A stretch of 64,000 nt of DNA from Limonium bicolor (GCA_023374045.1 CM041776.1:348625636-348689635); one strand, 5' to 3'; positions 1-11,990 are shown, counted from the stretch's first letter. The notes: generated by a model not told the origin, from the sequence alone. Made by a program: numbers and translations.

Positions 1-1391
1 CTTCTTCCTCCTTCTTGCTGTCTCTCACGGTAATATCACCACACCATGAAAACTCCAAGTTTTAACCTTTGTAAAATCTAGCTCATTTGTCCAAATCAAA
101 AACAAACCACAACCAATCTCTTCCTCTCATCAAGCTCTTCAGTTCTATCTTCTCAAAACTTTAAAAGCCCCATTGCGGGCCATGGAGTTCCACCATTGAA
201 GGAGCTTGAGCTTGTCTTTCCACATATTATTGATCTCCTTTGCTTCTAGGTAAGGAATTCTAAAGAAAAATCAAGTTTCATCTCCTTTAGTACATGGCCG
301 AAAATTCACCTCACCATGGTGTCTTTACCTTGTTGTTTAGCGTCATTGAATATTGCCAAGGGCTTGTGGAGTTCTCTCTGATGTACATCCAAGCTCTCTT
401 TCCATCTAAGGAAAACAATCATTTAATACCTTAAGAAATATATGCAAACCTAGGGTTTACAATGAGATGAGGCATAAAGCTTGTATACTCATTTTAATGT
501 TTGTGTATTGGCTATTAGTTGACAAGGTATCAAATACCTCACCGGTTTTGTAAGGAAACAAGAAAGAAGTTTGAGTGGAAAAGAGGTAAATATGCTATCT
601 CAATGTGGTTTAATGCCTTAGGAGAAATGAGCTTATATTGCTTGTTAAATGATCTAAGGAGCCAAAGGTGAATGACCTAGTGAAATGCTCTCAAGGAGTT
701 TATTAAGGGCATATGTATTGTTGGGTGTATTTGCAGGTCAAAGGCATTATTTATGTGGGAAATTCAGTGTTTAAGGTTTATGCAATTTAAGGGCCTAAGA
801 GCCATGTTATTTAAGGGCCTAAGTGCCAAGCAATTCAAGTTATGCACTATATTGTGATGTAGTGCTAAATGTGTGAAGTTTGTGTATAAAAATGTGTTTG
901 ATGGATTTTAGGTGTTCTTGAATGAAATAAGGTAAAAACCTAAGTGTTGGATGTGAGTATATACAAGAGAAGCTATGGCCAAATTGGGAAAATGTGTGAG
1001 AAGTTCTAAGTTTTAAGAAAGTTTTGGTGAACTAGGAAGTTGTTTAAGGTTTTAGGTAATGTTGATATCCAAGGAATAAGTGATGTTTAGGTAAGATGTG
1101 AAAAAGGAGGTTTAGTTAGTAGAAAGAAAAGCTTGAGAGATGATGTTAAGGTGTAGAGGAAACACCTTGGTATAGTGGTCATTAAAGGTAAAATACCACT
1201 TAGAAATCTTAAGGAGAAAACAACATAAGTGTTAAGAATTTTGGTAAGAAGAGAGTAAGTGTTAAGGAGTTATAAAATGAGTTTTATGGATGTTATATGA
1301 AGGTTTAAGGGTGCTACATGATGTTAGAACACATTAGGAGGCTTGAGGAAAAGTTTGGAGAAAGTTTGACAAGTTTTGGACAACTTCTGAT

Positions 1392-1642
1392 GTTGTCCGA
1401 CCCAGTGGTCCGACCTAGGGGGGTCGGACAGCCTCTGTTAAGTCACCGTTGATGTTTCTGGAATGGTCCGACCCAGAGGTCTTGGGTCGGACATGGGTCG
1501 GACATGTGTGCTCTAGGTCTCTGGAATGGTCCGACCCAGATGGTTGGGTCGGACATGGGTCGGACATGAGTATTTAGCAGACGGGAAAAGTTTCTGGAAC
1601 GGTCCGACCCAGCTGTGGGTCGGACGGTGGGTCGGACGGCCC
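1392..1642 (+). repeat. GGTCGG triad array no. 1
   Basis: Three to four imperfect copies of a module of roughly 60-90 bp. Each has one TCCGACCCA followed by two TGGGTCGGAC motifs, separated by spacers starting near TCTGGAA. The inverted first motif can pair with either direct motif, so each copy can form a hairpin. The same one-inverted, two-direct layout recurs at 18003-18126, 51958-52135 and 63166-63346. Confidence 0.85.
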
Positions 1643-1805
1643 AAAATTATGCAAAAAAAAGAAGAACAATGTTGTAAGGAGAATCAAAGTGATATTTTGG
1701 TATTAGAGTATGCCTAAGTTCATGTATGAAGTTTGGGTAATTGGTGGAGGTGGAAAAATAGTGCAACAAGGTTAGAAAAATGCAAATATAGCATTCTGTA
1801 GTTTG

Positions 1806-1913
1806 GGTCCGGGACTTGGTTAATGGTTTAAAGCCCGGACCATATATTTAAATAGGCCGAGAGTTTCATTAAGTGTTGGTCCGGGACTTAAGGTAAGGAC
1901 CAAGTCCCGGACC
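1806..1913. repeat. Two GTCCGGGAC palindromes
   Basis: GGTCCGGGACTT at 1878-1889 is mirrored by AAGTCCCGGACC at 1902-1913, a perfect 12-bp stem with a 12-nt loop. A weaker pair (1806-1817 with 1830-1841) lies just upstream. No protein is encoded. The role is unknown; a cruciform or a protein-binding site is possible. Confidence 0.8.
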
Positions 1914-3759
1914 ACTCTAAAATTGTTGTTTTAGGCTATTAAAAGATGTCTAATGATGGGGATTGATGGATAATGATGTTATAAGGTTGTGTAGGACATG
2001 TTAGGTGAGTTATAGTCACAATTTGGTGGGGTGAAAAGTTGAGAGTAAAATGAAAGAGTGAAACATGTTAAAAATGTAAAGTTATTAACCAAGTTAACGG
2101 GGGAAAAGTTATAAGCATTAGACTTTAAACAAACATGTTACCCCATGTTAATAAAAGTACATGTAATGTTGTCAGTTGTTCGAGAATTGCTCGAGGAACA
2201 TAAGTGGACGTGGTAAAGTGGACTCCGGTGACAGGTATGGTTTTCTTGCAACCTGTGTCCTACCGGATTACACGGCTTGTATGCCAATGTGATTTTCTGT
2301 ATGTTTGCCACGTTGTAAGATAAAACATGTAATGAGTTTACAGTAATCATTTATATGTGGCGTGTTCAACTCCGATACCATTTAACCTCGGCAGTGTTAA
2401 CCTAGTTAACTGAGTCTAGGATCACATGAGAGTTCGGTATTCGGAGTAAACGACCCGAACCATGGGACGTACTAACCACGGGCTATGCGTGTGTTAAATG
2501 TGTGATATGTGTATGTGAATGTAGGGATCTCCCTTGTGTGTCTAACACAGTTGTAATACTGTATGATGTGTAGAAGTGATAGACTCCATAGTGGGGTTCT
2601 AACTAATATCTAAAGTAAGTATGTACTAACAGTAGTGAGGAATCCGGTTTGGCCGGGGTCGCGGCGTTGTTGGGAGAGGGTATCCTTCTTAGTTTTACCC
2701 TTCTCTTTGTTATGGTTGTTTCCCTCACGGGTTATGATCTCCATTAGCTTATTCCAAAGCTTAGCTATTCTGACTTATGATCGGTTTAGGGGGGGGAACA
2801 TGTGTTTGTGTGGTGTGTTCGGGCCTCCAAACCCAAACCGCCTTAACTTAAGTTACTTGTCCGACTATTAGGACGGTAATGAGTGTTGTTGTTATTGTAT
2901 AACGAGCTTATCATGAGACTGGCAATATTCTCTAGGCTCACCAGTGTATAAACAATGTTTGGGTCGGTTCCTAAGAGAACCATTCCCGTTATGTTATGTA
3001 TTTTGTTGTGAGCAATATCTATTGCGGTGTTATGTTGTGCACGTTGAAACGTGCAAAGGGTTGTTGTTGTGATGTTATGTAGTGTATGTAATATGTTGTA
3101 AACGTGGAGTATGTGGATCAGGATATGAATCCCAGTTTGTGAAAAGAGGGTTAAGGGTAACCCGATTAAGGGTAAGTGTCGTCTGTTAAGGAAGTAGCTC
3201 CATTAGAGGAGGAACACTCTAGGGATATTGAATACCTTGAGTGACTTATTAAGTAAGGATGTATTATCCGTTGTTGAGCCCGTTGAGGCGAAATGATTAA
3301 GTGTTGTGTGTTTACAGATGCATGCATGATTTAAAAATAATCAACCGCATGCTAAGACGACAATTAGTTGTGCGTGGCCCGGTAGCATGGGGTGCGGGAT
3401 TACCATACCAGCAAAGGTGCTGAGCCCCTTGGGGGCCACCCTTTCTCTTCTTTTCCTATTTCAGGTACGAAGTGCTGGAAGCCGTTCGAGAGTAGGACGG
3501 GTAGTCGCTGTACATGGGTAATCATTTAAGTGTATGTATACAGTAGGTGTAGTAAGACCGAAATTGTGTCGGCGTCAGTTATAAATACTCGGGTATAGTT
3601 GAAAGGTGTACGTTGTGTTGTGGTTAAAAGGAAAGGGATAGAAAGTGTAGTCGCTCGGGAATTTAGCCCATCAGACCGGTACAATGTATGTGCATTAGCC
3701 TGTTAGCCACGGGGTGGTAACGGCGTGTAACACCACGAGTTGAGTTTATTTGATGAGTT

Positions 3760-4290
3760 GTGTATTCCGCTGCAGATTGTTGTATGTATTTGTTGTTGGA
3801 TGGGGTTGTTACATGAAAAGCAGTGAACCAAAGTTTCTGGGTGACCGCAGAAGACACACAATGGCGGGGAGAAATCACGGATTGCGCCTGTGAACAACCG
3901 CCTTGCAGGGGATGAAAACCATGCAATAATCCAGCTAAAAAGGCGAAGACGGGGTTGCAATGTCACACTTCCCACAGCGTCCGAGCCGCAGTTGCAACGC
4001 TCCCGGAGGAGAACTCGGGGTGATGAGCAGACAAAGCCAAAATCCCTATCCGCCTTGTAAGCCGACCGAACCGTAAAACAGGCCGAAGAGGTAAGGCCCC
4101 AGACCCGACAGTCAGTGGAAGTTGTGTGCTGAACAAAGGAATGCGGTATAATTTCATGGACGTCCGAAGGAGGAAAAACACTGATGCAACAAAGGTATGT
4201 TCCAAGATCGAGCTGGGAGATGAAATCAGCCACTGTTGACGTTTTGAAGCCTGTGAGGTGGAAAAAGACCAAAGAAAAGGCCTCACCTGG
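3760..4290 (-). pseudogene. LINE reverse-transcriptase tail (zf-RVT region), truncated
   Basis: The minus-strand frame reads like the C-terminal end of plant non-LTR retrotransposon (LINE) ORF2. It has a segment ending in 'FTVRSAYKAD', the usual transition before the zinc-binding region, and then a cysteine/histidine cluster 'CVFCGHPETLVHC'. This matches the reverse-transcriptase zinc-binding domain found after plant LINE polymerases. The endonuclease and the polymerase catalytic core are absent. The frame opens only about 190 codons, so this is a 5'-truncated or decayed copy. It abuts the LTR-like block on its left. No poly(A) tail or TSD could be fixed. Confidence 0.7.
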
Positions 4291-4361
4291 TTTGGTTGGA
4301 ATCCAGCGAGATGGTGACGGGGGGGTGGAGATGCATCAAATATCTTGTGACGCTGACCCAA

Positions 4362-4766
4362 TTAACCAGATCACGGACCAGACAGTGCTTTCCAGCGAGA
4401 GGTGACGGGGGTGGAAAGGCCTCCACCTGGTTGGTTGGACACCTGTTTCTCTTTTTGTTTCAAAAAAGGGCGTGAGTTACATTCATACACGGGATTTTGG
4501 TAATTATCGTCAATTAAAATAATTATTTTTTTATTCCTCGGGTTCTTCTTTTCAAACATGACCATCTGCTTAGCATTCTTTAATCCTTTGTGTTCTTCCT
4601 CTTTCTTAAAATCTGACCAGACCAAAGCATACCATATTTGCAACCTCTGTTCATTTATGGTCTTCGTTCGCACTAGTCTTATCCTACTGAAGAGAGTAAT
4701 AGTAACATTAGTTAGTGATCAAGAGTACATTCATCGTTAATAAATGGGAAAATTACATACTCCACC
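4362..4766. other. Short intergenic stretch
   Basis: Contains two near copies of a 'cacctggttggttgga'-like motif with 'ccagcgagaggtgacggggg' (about 4260-4440). These look like a local duplication at the edge of the LINE fragment. From 4711 it holds a unit of the minisatellite that reappears at 5262-5290 and 6645-6860. No gene is seen. Confidence 0.5.
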
Positions 4767-5259
4767 CATAACGTTTGGTGAAATTTCACATTCCACCCAC
4801 GTGGTTTCAAAAATTACTTTTCTCACCCATATGGTTTCTCCTGTTTTACATCCAGTAACTTTTCTAATTTTTGTTCAATTTAAAAGATGCTTAAACCTTG
4901 TCCGAAATTGATGAAACTTTACATAGGTGATGCTAAAGTGATATATTTTGATCTTATGTCAAATCCGAAGTTTTTTAAGCTTCAATGTGACATGTGGGAC
5001 CCAACATGTCACATGTCTTGTTCGGTCCCACCAGTCACATTGAAGCTTAAAAAAACCTTAGATTTCTCACTGAACCAAAATATAACACTTTAGCATCGTC
5101 TATGTAAAATTTCATCAATTTCGGACAATGTTTAAGCATCTTTTGAAATGTTCAAAAATTAGAAAAGTTGATAGATGTAAAACGGGAGAAACCACATGGG
5201 TGGGGAAAGTAATTTTTGAAACCACATGGGTGAAATGTGAAATTTCGCCAAACATCATG
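4767..5259. mobile_element. Fold-back miniature element (long inverted repeat)
   Basis: Two arms of about 230 bp face each other: 4767-4992 and 5033-5259 are near-perfect reverse complements. For example, CATAACGTTTGGTGAAATTT at the left is mirrored at the right end, and AAGCTTCAATGTGAC mirrors GTCACATTGAAGCTT near the centre. Only a short loop of about 40 bp, itself partly palindromic (GTGGGACC/GGTCCCAC), separates them. There is no coding capacity. This is the structure of a fold-back or long-TIR miniature transposon, often Mutator-derived. A clear TSD was not identified because both flanks are minisatellite units. Confidence 0.8.
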
Positions 5260-5282
5260 TTAGTCAGCGAGCAAGTACATTA

Positions 5283-5750
5283 GTAATGATCAGTGGCGGA
5301 CCCAAGACTTTATAACATAGGTGTCAAAACATAAGATCATTACTTATAGTGTTATAAAACATTTATCATTGTACTAATACACAAATGAAAAATGACATCA
5401 AATACTAAGAAAGCTATCATTTATACATCAAATTAAATTTCTACGACTCCTCATGTTCTGAATATAATATTTATGTTGTTGTCGTCATGTTATGATGTTA
5501 TTGTGGCTTGATACGAACACAATAAGGTTTATTGAAGAAAAAAATGTATATGTAGTACAAAGCTCTTCAGTGATATATGAGTTTTGGAAGCCAAAAATCA
5601 TAAACCAGTTGCACTATTCAATATTTGAGTGTCAAATTAATAAATTAATTACAGCTAATTATAATAAATAAGGAAACTTCACAAATTTTCTTTTTTATAT
5701 GTGTCAATAGACACACTAAGCACTAGCTTGTGTCCGTCCTTGGTAATGAT
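5283..5750. mobile_element. Non-autonomous hAT element (452 bp) with 8-bp TSD
   Basis: The element spans 5291-5742 and is flanked by a perfect 8-bp direct repeat GTAATGAT (5283-5290 and 5743-5750), the TSD size of hAT transposons. The left end reads CAGTGGCGGACCCAAG, and the right end in reverse complement reads CAAGGACGGACACAAG, giving imperfect terminal inverted repeats. The left terminus is almost the same as that of the DUF4371-type hAT elements at 23585-34137, so it is probably a deletion derivative mobilised by that family. The interior is AT-rich and noncoding. Confidence 0.85.
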
Positions 5751-5792
5751 ACAAGAGTAAAATAGTAATTATACAATACTAATTACTAATTA

Positions 5793-6632
5793 GGGCCCGT
5801 TCGATCATGAGCGGTAAGATAGGGGCTGATAAATGTGCAGCTTAATGGGCTACGAAACGTGGGCTTTTCGTGGGGATTAATGTCCAGAACAATTGTTGGT
5901 GTTCGATTACGGTGATGAGTAGAAAAGTGTCATTTTATGTAAAAAGACGGATATACCCCGCATTTAAATCCTTACAAAGCAACGGGTTTTATTTCTGTTA
6001 TTCCGTCTTCTCCAATTCTTCGTTCAGGAATCACCAAAGATAGCGTGATGCCATCTTCAAGGAGTGTACGTCTGCGCTTAAGCTTGCTTTCTAATTTATT
6101 TATCGTCTCCCTTTTTAATAGCACATCATGTAATTTCTTTGAGTTTGCTATGTAGGGTTCGTCGGCTGACAACAAAAGTACACTCATACGAATTAACACC
6201 ACGTTGATCGACTGCCCTCGTTGTGGTCATCAATGTCTTCTTTTCATTACGGCGGAAAATTGCTTGATGCGATTGTCATCTGCCCCAAATTCAAATAGGA
6301 ACTGCTAATCATTGGTTGTTGGGGGAAAATTGAATGAAAATGACAATGGGCGTCAGAGAAGGTTTGCGTGTTGCTTCCATGCCCCAAATTCGAATAGAGA
6401 GTCAACATTTTTTGGTGACTAATGAAAAGTGTGGGCAAATAAGTAATTAACGTTGTACAAAACGCGAGGTCGGAAGAGATTTAGGAGCAAACGTAGGGTA
6501 TTGATGCGTTATGTTAAAGATGACTTTTCAGATTAATGTGCAGCTTAATGGAGTGGGCCAATCCAAGAAAGAAGGTGGATTAATCCCCACATTTCGTGGA
6601 AAACCGACGACTTGCCGGTATCGAACGCCACC
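5793..6632. mobile_element. PIF/Harbinger-like non-autonomous element (840 bp)
   Basis: The ends are inverted repeats: GGGCCCGTTCGAT at the left, and a right end whose complement reads GGTGGCGTTCGAT. They are flanked by a TTA trinucleotide on both sides (5790-5792 and 6633-6635), the TSD type of PIF/Harbinger and Tourist elements. Subterminal motifs containing 'gtgcagcttaatgg' occur near both ends. Two short minus-strand frames inside (about 5972-6202 and 6247-6438) resemble no transposase I recognise. An internal motif 'gccccaaattc' is repeated (about 6281 and 6382). This is probably a deletion derivative. Confidence 0.65.
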
Positions 6633-6644
6633 TTATACAATATC

Positions 6645-6860
6645 ATTTGATCAAGAGTACATTAATCATTAATGAGAAATACACTTGAAACTAACAAAGA
6701 GTGCATTAGTTGTTGACAAAGAGTATAATAGAAACCTAGATACATTAGTAATTGACACATAGTATATTAGTAATTGACAAAGCGTACATTTAATAGTCAA
6801 CAGTACATTAGTAAATACATAGTAGTGTGTTAGTTTTGACCAATGTACTTTAGTAATCAT
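6645..6860. repeat. Degenerate minisatellite of TTAGTAATTGAC units
   Basis: About eight diverged units containing 'agtacattagtaattgac' in varied spacing. Related units lie at 4711-4742, 5262-5290 and 5743-5790, so the array appears to have been split by the fold-back, hAT and Harbinger-like insertions to its left. Confidence 0.7.
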
Positions 6861-6927
6861 AATCTAAATATCATTTCCATCTTTTCTTATTATTTGAATC
6901 CATTTGTAAGGATATAAAATTATTCAC

Positions 6928-7150
6928 ACAAAAAATACCCTAAACCCTAGACATGTCATAGGAATACTAAATCGTCAAAGGGTTATTCTAGAGATTTGAA
7001 GTCAATGGTTAGACCCTAAGCCCTAAACCACAAATCTTAAAACTTGTCGAGATAATTGAAATGGTATAAATGTATTAAAAGACTCACAAAAATATATCCT
7101 AAACCCTAGACATACCCTAAGAATGAGAAATCATTGAGGTTTATCTACCA
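6928..7150. repeat. Diverged direct repeat with telomere-like CCCTAAACCCTA motifs
   Basis: The motif TAAACCCTAGACAT occurs in two similar contexts about 150 bp apart (near 6941 and 7090), with a CCCTAAGCCCTAAACC variant between them. The units are too short and diverged to be an interstitial telomere. The plant telo-box AAACCCTA also occurs by itself in promoters. Confidence 0.45.
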
Positions 7151-7183
7151 ATAAAGTATACATATTTTTTCATTCTTCCCAAT

Positions 7184-7569
7184 GTAATGGTGGCCATGGG
7201 TCCGAACCGGTCAATTCTGGTTCCAGTCCATCGGTTCTAGGTCTGGATGAAGGATTTGTATTCGGAACCGGTAAGTTAGTGGGTGGTTATGGTTCCGAAT
7301 CCTTACGAGCTGAATCATATTCAAAGTAGTAATGGTTCTAGACAGTTCTTGACCGGTTCTGTGATCGGTTCCAGTTCCAAATTTGGTTTCAGTTTGAAAT
7401 TTGTTTACATTTTCATTTTTTCTAATGTTTTTTGCTTGTTTATGTTCAAGTATTGATTAAGATGCAAGAATACTTAAAATGTATGATTACAATTGTGAAT
7501 TAAGAAAAGCAAATAGAATTTTACTAATATTTCATTGCTTGCTTAAAAGGACACATTGGCCACCATTAC
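7184..7569. mobile_element. hAT-like miniature element (386 bp)
   Basis: Begins GTAATGGTGGCCA and ends with its complement TGGCCACCATTAC. Flanks read TTCCCAAT (left) and TTCCCATC (right), an imperfect 8-bp TSD. The left half is dense in GGTTC/GAACC motifs, like the subterminal repeats of plant hAT elements. No coding potential. Confidence 0.65.
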
Positions 7570-8640
7570 TTCCCATCCAAAAATTAAGGAAACACCCACC
7601 TTTTAAAAGTCTTTATTATAAGTGTGAAAAAAGTCTAAAATAACTTATAATTTGAACATAAGGGAGTATGTATTTTTATTTAAAAACGTATCTTATTTAA
7701 CATCAATATTATACCTTCTTGTTGTTGAACAAATTTCAACCCCACCCATGCAAAATAAAACATTACCATATACTCCATCGAAGAGACTAATGTGGTCCAT
7801 TTATAACCCTTACAAAAAAAAGTCTACCCCCACACAATCTTCAAAGAAAAGTCTACTAACACCATCAAAAATGTTAACGTTGTCGAAGAAGCTAACATCC
7901 TCAAAGAAGATTAACATTGTCTGAACTTTATATTATATACCTTTGAATGAGGTTAGGTTATTAACCCCATCCAAGAAAAAGAAAATTCTACCCCATATAA
8001 TCCTTTAATGCCTAACACCTATGAAGACCTCCAGCATCATCGAAGAAAGTTAACACAGCCAAAATTATTATAGGGTTTGAATACTAAAACAAAAAAATTT
8101 AATAACAGCCATGTACATAAAAATTGTATACTTTATTTATTTATGAAGTGAATCTTATACATACATACCAACAAAAAATAAAAAAAATTTAAGTTTATCA
8201 AAAACATATTCAAATTAGACAATATTTCAAAAACTCAAATAATGATAAATAGTGATATGAACTTTATATTATTTGGACCTTCTAATTACAACTACAACAC
8301 ATTTAAAAAAATCAAAGAATGAGGCCAACTACCTAGATGTCGCCAGCGCCAACTTCAAATACAACTTTAGTAATTAGTTACTAAAGACATCCACAATAAC
8401 AAGTTTCTTACTTTAGTTTTTAACACATCTCAAGATGTTATGTAATCAAACAGTTGATCAAGCCAACACGGCACGGTGACCCGGTCTGGGAAAAAGCTCG
8501 ATGGGCCCGCCTGGCGGGACTGGACAAAAAAGTATGAACGAAAATAAAACCGGGTTGGGTAGTGGCCGGATATCGGTAGAGTTAGGAAAAACTGTGTCTA
8601 GCCCAACCCGACCCGAAAAATAAATAACGGTCCTGGACAT
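7570..8640. other. AT-rich intergenic stretch, no gene seen
   Basis: Low-complexity AT-rich DNA. A local cluster of 'accccatc(g)aagaa' and 'ctaac(a)cc' motifs at 7740-8050 gives a lysine-rich chance frame. At 8460-8640 a GC-rich patch contains GGGTTGGG and CCCAACCCGACCCG, an inverted pair that could be the end of another hAT-type element, but I could not find its partner. Confidence 0.5.
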
Positions 8641-8644
8641 TAGA

Positions 8645-8822
8645 AACAGGCCCCATAGGTCTTCTAGAGAATGAGATGTATCAATTAAAATATCTCATTG
8701 TATTTCACTGAGTATTGAGAATTATATATATTACATGTATTATATTATAGATATGTAAACTGGACTTTATACTATAGTCAAATAGGCCCATGTATACTAG
8801 AGGGGCCCATGGTCAAGCATTC
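8645..8822 (-). repeat. Probable LTR fragment of the copia remnant
   Basis: Downstream of the copia RNase H frame on the minus strand is a purine-rich run (CTTGCGGGGGAATG, about 8819-8832), a likely polypurine tract. AT-rich sequence starting TGCTTGACC follows, as expected of a 3' LTR. Its far end is not defined and no partner LTR was found. Confidence 0.5.
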
Positions 8823-8833
8823 CCCCGCAAGCC

Positions 8834-11800
8834 CTACAACCCATTGGTATGAGGTAGTTTGGCTCGGAGCTTGTAAAAAACTAAAGTAGAACTAGGTTTT
8901 GTCAATAGGTCGGTAATTTGGGCATTCGATGAAAGATGGCAAATCTTTAAGGTTCCATTTGGAATCTTCACTCTCACAAAAAAATAATCAAGAGATGCAT
9001 GCTTGATACGCCTGTGAATGGCGGGGTTGGAGGCGAGAAAAGTTGCAAGCAGGTTATCGCAATAGACCTGTGGTGGATTCGAGAGAGAAATTCCCAGCTC
9101 AAAGACTAAGATCTGCAACCATGTAACCTCTACAGTCACAGTGGCTCCAGACTTGTATTTTGCCTCAGTGGAAGAAAGGCCCACTGTTCGTTGGTTGCGA
9201 CTGCTCCAAGACTAAAGATGATTGCCAAAGAAGATGAGGTAGGTCGCGGTCAAGCGCCGGTTAACAAGAGATCAAGCCCAACCGACATAAGAGAACATAT
9301 GGAGAGAACACAAATTTGAACGAGGAAATGAAAGACCCAGACGTGGAGTTCCTACCAGGTACCGTAATATTCTCTTTACCGCACTCCCGTGAAACATGCC
9401 ATCTTGATTTCTTGTCACATAAACTCCTAAAAAATAGTTTAGTTCCCCCGCAGCTGAAACAGGGAAATGGGAAGACAAATGTTTGGTAAACTTCTTAGTC
9501 ATAAATAAAGAAGAATCTATGAAAATGATGTCATCTACATAGATTAGGACATACATAACATCCTTTCCATGCTTGTAGATGAATAGAGAAGAATCTGAAA
9601 AGGATGAGCGGAAACCAATAGAAGTAAGATAGAAACTTAGCTTAGAAAACCAAGCCCTAGGAGATTGTTTGAGGCCATAAAGTGAATTCTGTAAAAGACA
9701 CACATGATTATGATAGTTAGAATGAGAATACCCTTGAGGCTATTTAGTATAAATGTACGGGTTAAACCAAATAGGGCAAGTGTACCAGTCTATCGTAGTC
9801 AATTTTCCTAAAGTATCCCTTTAGGTCATCGAACCAAAGGAGACAATGTCTATTTGAGTCTCTATTCTAATCTAACTAATAAACTAAGGAAAAATAATAA
9901 TATTAAATTATGGGTTTTGATTTGCAGAAAATAAATAAACTAAAATAACAACAATAAAAGGATTATCTTCTTGACAAGCTAAACAGAGGAATCCTGGTTA
10001 ACTACTTCTCCCTATTTCATCAATTTCCTTCCTGAGTGTTTTCTTAATTCTAGATTGCAACCTCAGAACTAAATTAATCTAAAATCGGTCTCCCGCAAGA
10101 TAGATTCTTACTAGAAACTCCTAAATCCTAACTCTCGTTACGAATCTATTGATTAACTAGTAGCGTTTAAGATTCATCTGGTTTCTAGTAAGCTAATCCC
10201 AAAGAATTTTAGTCTCAAGTTTCACTAGTAATACTCTTATAGTCTATTGCACGCCGTAGTTCTCACTTGTAAGTGAATAAAATAAATCTCTCTAACAATT
10301 GTATGGATAACCTGAGAAATATAAACAAATAAAGGAATAAAACTACAATATGTATAGAATTATTTGTAAACACTAAAGGAAGAAGAAATCTCAAACTAGT
10401 AATCCATAATATAAATCAGATTTTTGTGCAACTACTTAGACATAGAAGACAAAGAAATAATAACAATGATAAAGAGATTAGAAACATCATCTAATTGTTG
10501 TAGAGCTGATGACGAATCCAATCTCTGTCTTCTGCTCCCGTTTCCAAGTTACTCTGTTGTGTTGTCTGATGGTTAAGGTTTCGTTCCCTTTTGTTTCGTA
10601 ATGTCCACCCCGTTTATATTCTCAATGTCAAATATATATACATATATATGCTCGTGTGCGGCTCCTATCTTATAGCTAGTAGATGACATAAAATAATCTT
10701 CATGTGCATCATTTTGTTATGCTCATATATATACAATCGACAATGAATCGATTATATTGTTGCAGCCTTCTGTTTAAGTGTTGCAGCCATCACTTATTTT
10801 ATTCATGACATCGTCCCTCATTCAACACTTATATCAAACGTATATACTTAGATAGCGTCCTCTGTACTCATTTTGATCTCTTTGTCAGATTATAAAATAA
10901 AGTACTTTATTTTCTGTATTTTTACCTGTTCAAACATAAAAACCACATGTGAGGATTAATCTTAACATTTAAAATAATTACACATTTAACTGGGGAAACA
11001 TATAACGTTAAAGCTTAAATTAATAAACAATGAAGTATATAAACATAGATAAATTCCCAACTTCTCAATAAACCTTTTCCTTCAATTCTCCATGCAAGAA
11101 AGCATTTTGTATATCAGCTTGATATATAGGCCAGTTGAGACAAACAACAATAGATAGAACCAAACGTATAGTGGAGGTCTTCACCACAAGGCTATATGTT
11201 TTTGTATAATCTTGGCATTGGATTGAGTATATCCATGTGCAACTAGGTGAGCTTTTCTTCTTTGCAAAGAACCATTTAAGTTACTTATGGTTTTAAGTAT
11301 CCAATTGGTGCTTATGATATTCATAAAGACTTCAAAAGGAACAAGTTCTCATGTCCCTGTTTTTATTAACACATCATACTCTTTTTAATATCCTCCCTCC
11401 ATTCTTTATATGTCTGAGATTGTTTGAAAGTTGGTTCCCCAGGAACAAATTCTAGTGAAGTCATGGTATTGTTCATTTGTGGCCAAAGAACAGTAACATC
11501 TTGGTAAGTTTTGGGCTAACGACTGTTGGTTTTAGATTGTGTTTTCATGTGGTGTGTGTTTTAGGGAACATGATAGGTGGGAAGGGGATGATCTGTGTGA
11601 GAACCTAAATCAAGGTTTGAGGGATCTGTTTGAGGGATCTATTTGAGTGAGGCTGGGTGTGTGTGTGGAGTAATGGGAGAGAGTGAGATAGGTGGAGTGA
11701 TTTCAATATGAGAGGTTATTGGGGATGGCTTCGTCGGTTGAAGGATGAGATAGAAGATAGAGAGCAGTGTATAGTAGAGTAAGGAAAGTGATCTTCATTG

Positions 11801-11990
11801 AACACCACATCCCTTGATATTATAGTTTTCTGAGAGGTAGGGTCAAAGCATATACCCAATGTGACAAGGGGAATACCCGAGAAACACACATTCTGTAGAT
11901 CTAAAGGAGAGTTTGTGTGTGTTTCTAGGTCTCAGATTTGGCCAATACGCGGGCCTAAAAGTTTTAAGATTGGTATAATCTAGAGACACT
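8834..11990 (-). pseudogene. Ty1/copia polyprotein remnant, split by an insertion
   Basis: On the minus strand, pieces of a copia polyprotein appear in the right order. Integrase tail with a CVFLGY-like motif lies near 11830-11930. Start of reverse transcriptase with 'EWREA.KKEYDVLIKTGTWELVP'-type residues is near 11330-11450. 'ADIQNAFLHGELKEKVY' lies at about 11070-11130. Then, beyond a 1.3-kb interruption, 'CLLQNSLYGLKQSPRAWF' and the catalytic 'YVDD' follow (9303-9703). RNase H ('SSTEAKYKS', 'DNLLATFLASNPAIHRRIKH') is at 8834-9184. Between RT and RNase H much of the connecting region is lost. Several stops and frameshifts make it inactive. The orientation agrees with the LTR fragment at 8645-8822. 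Confidence 0.85.
9735..11067 (-). mobile_element. LTR-like block inserted in the copia RT
   Basis: The copia reading frame is continuous on both sides of this 1.33-kb block, between the 'KEKVY' codons and the 'PQGYS' codons, so the block is an insertion. Read on the minus strand it starts TGAGAAGTTGGGAA and ends GCCTCA. Its 9754-9800 end, with 'gggcaagtgtacc', resembles the termini of the Athila/Tat LTRs at 16984-18363 and 51050-52396. No internal coding sequence is present, so it is most likely a solo LTR. A clean 5-bp TSD was not found, so the exact ends are uncertain. Confidence 0.55.

Larger units (their letters stand above)
1..3700. mobile_element. Degraded LTR-retrotransposon-like noncoding block
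   Basis: No coding region is supported in this 3.7-kb stretch. The right part (about 3460-3745) has the look of the 3' portion of a large Ty3/gypsy chromovirus-type LTR, with a run reading 'gccacggggtggtaacgg' before an 'aacacc' end. A short repeat of the motif TTTAAGGGCCTAAG occurs twice near 785-830, and GC-rich hairpin-forming repeats lie at 1392-1642 and 1806-1913. I could not find paired LTRs, a primer-binding site or a polyprotein, so the family assignment is an inference. It could equally be ordinary intergenic DNA with old repeat debris. The small open frames here look like chance. Confidence 0.35.

Noticed and set aside
6937..7110. Interstitial telomere
   Set aside because: Only one to two CCCTAAA units at each place, diverged; too few for a telomeric tract.
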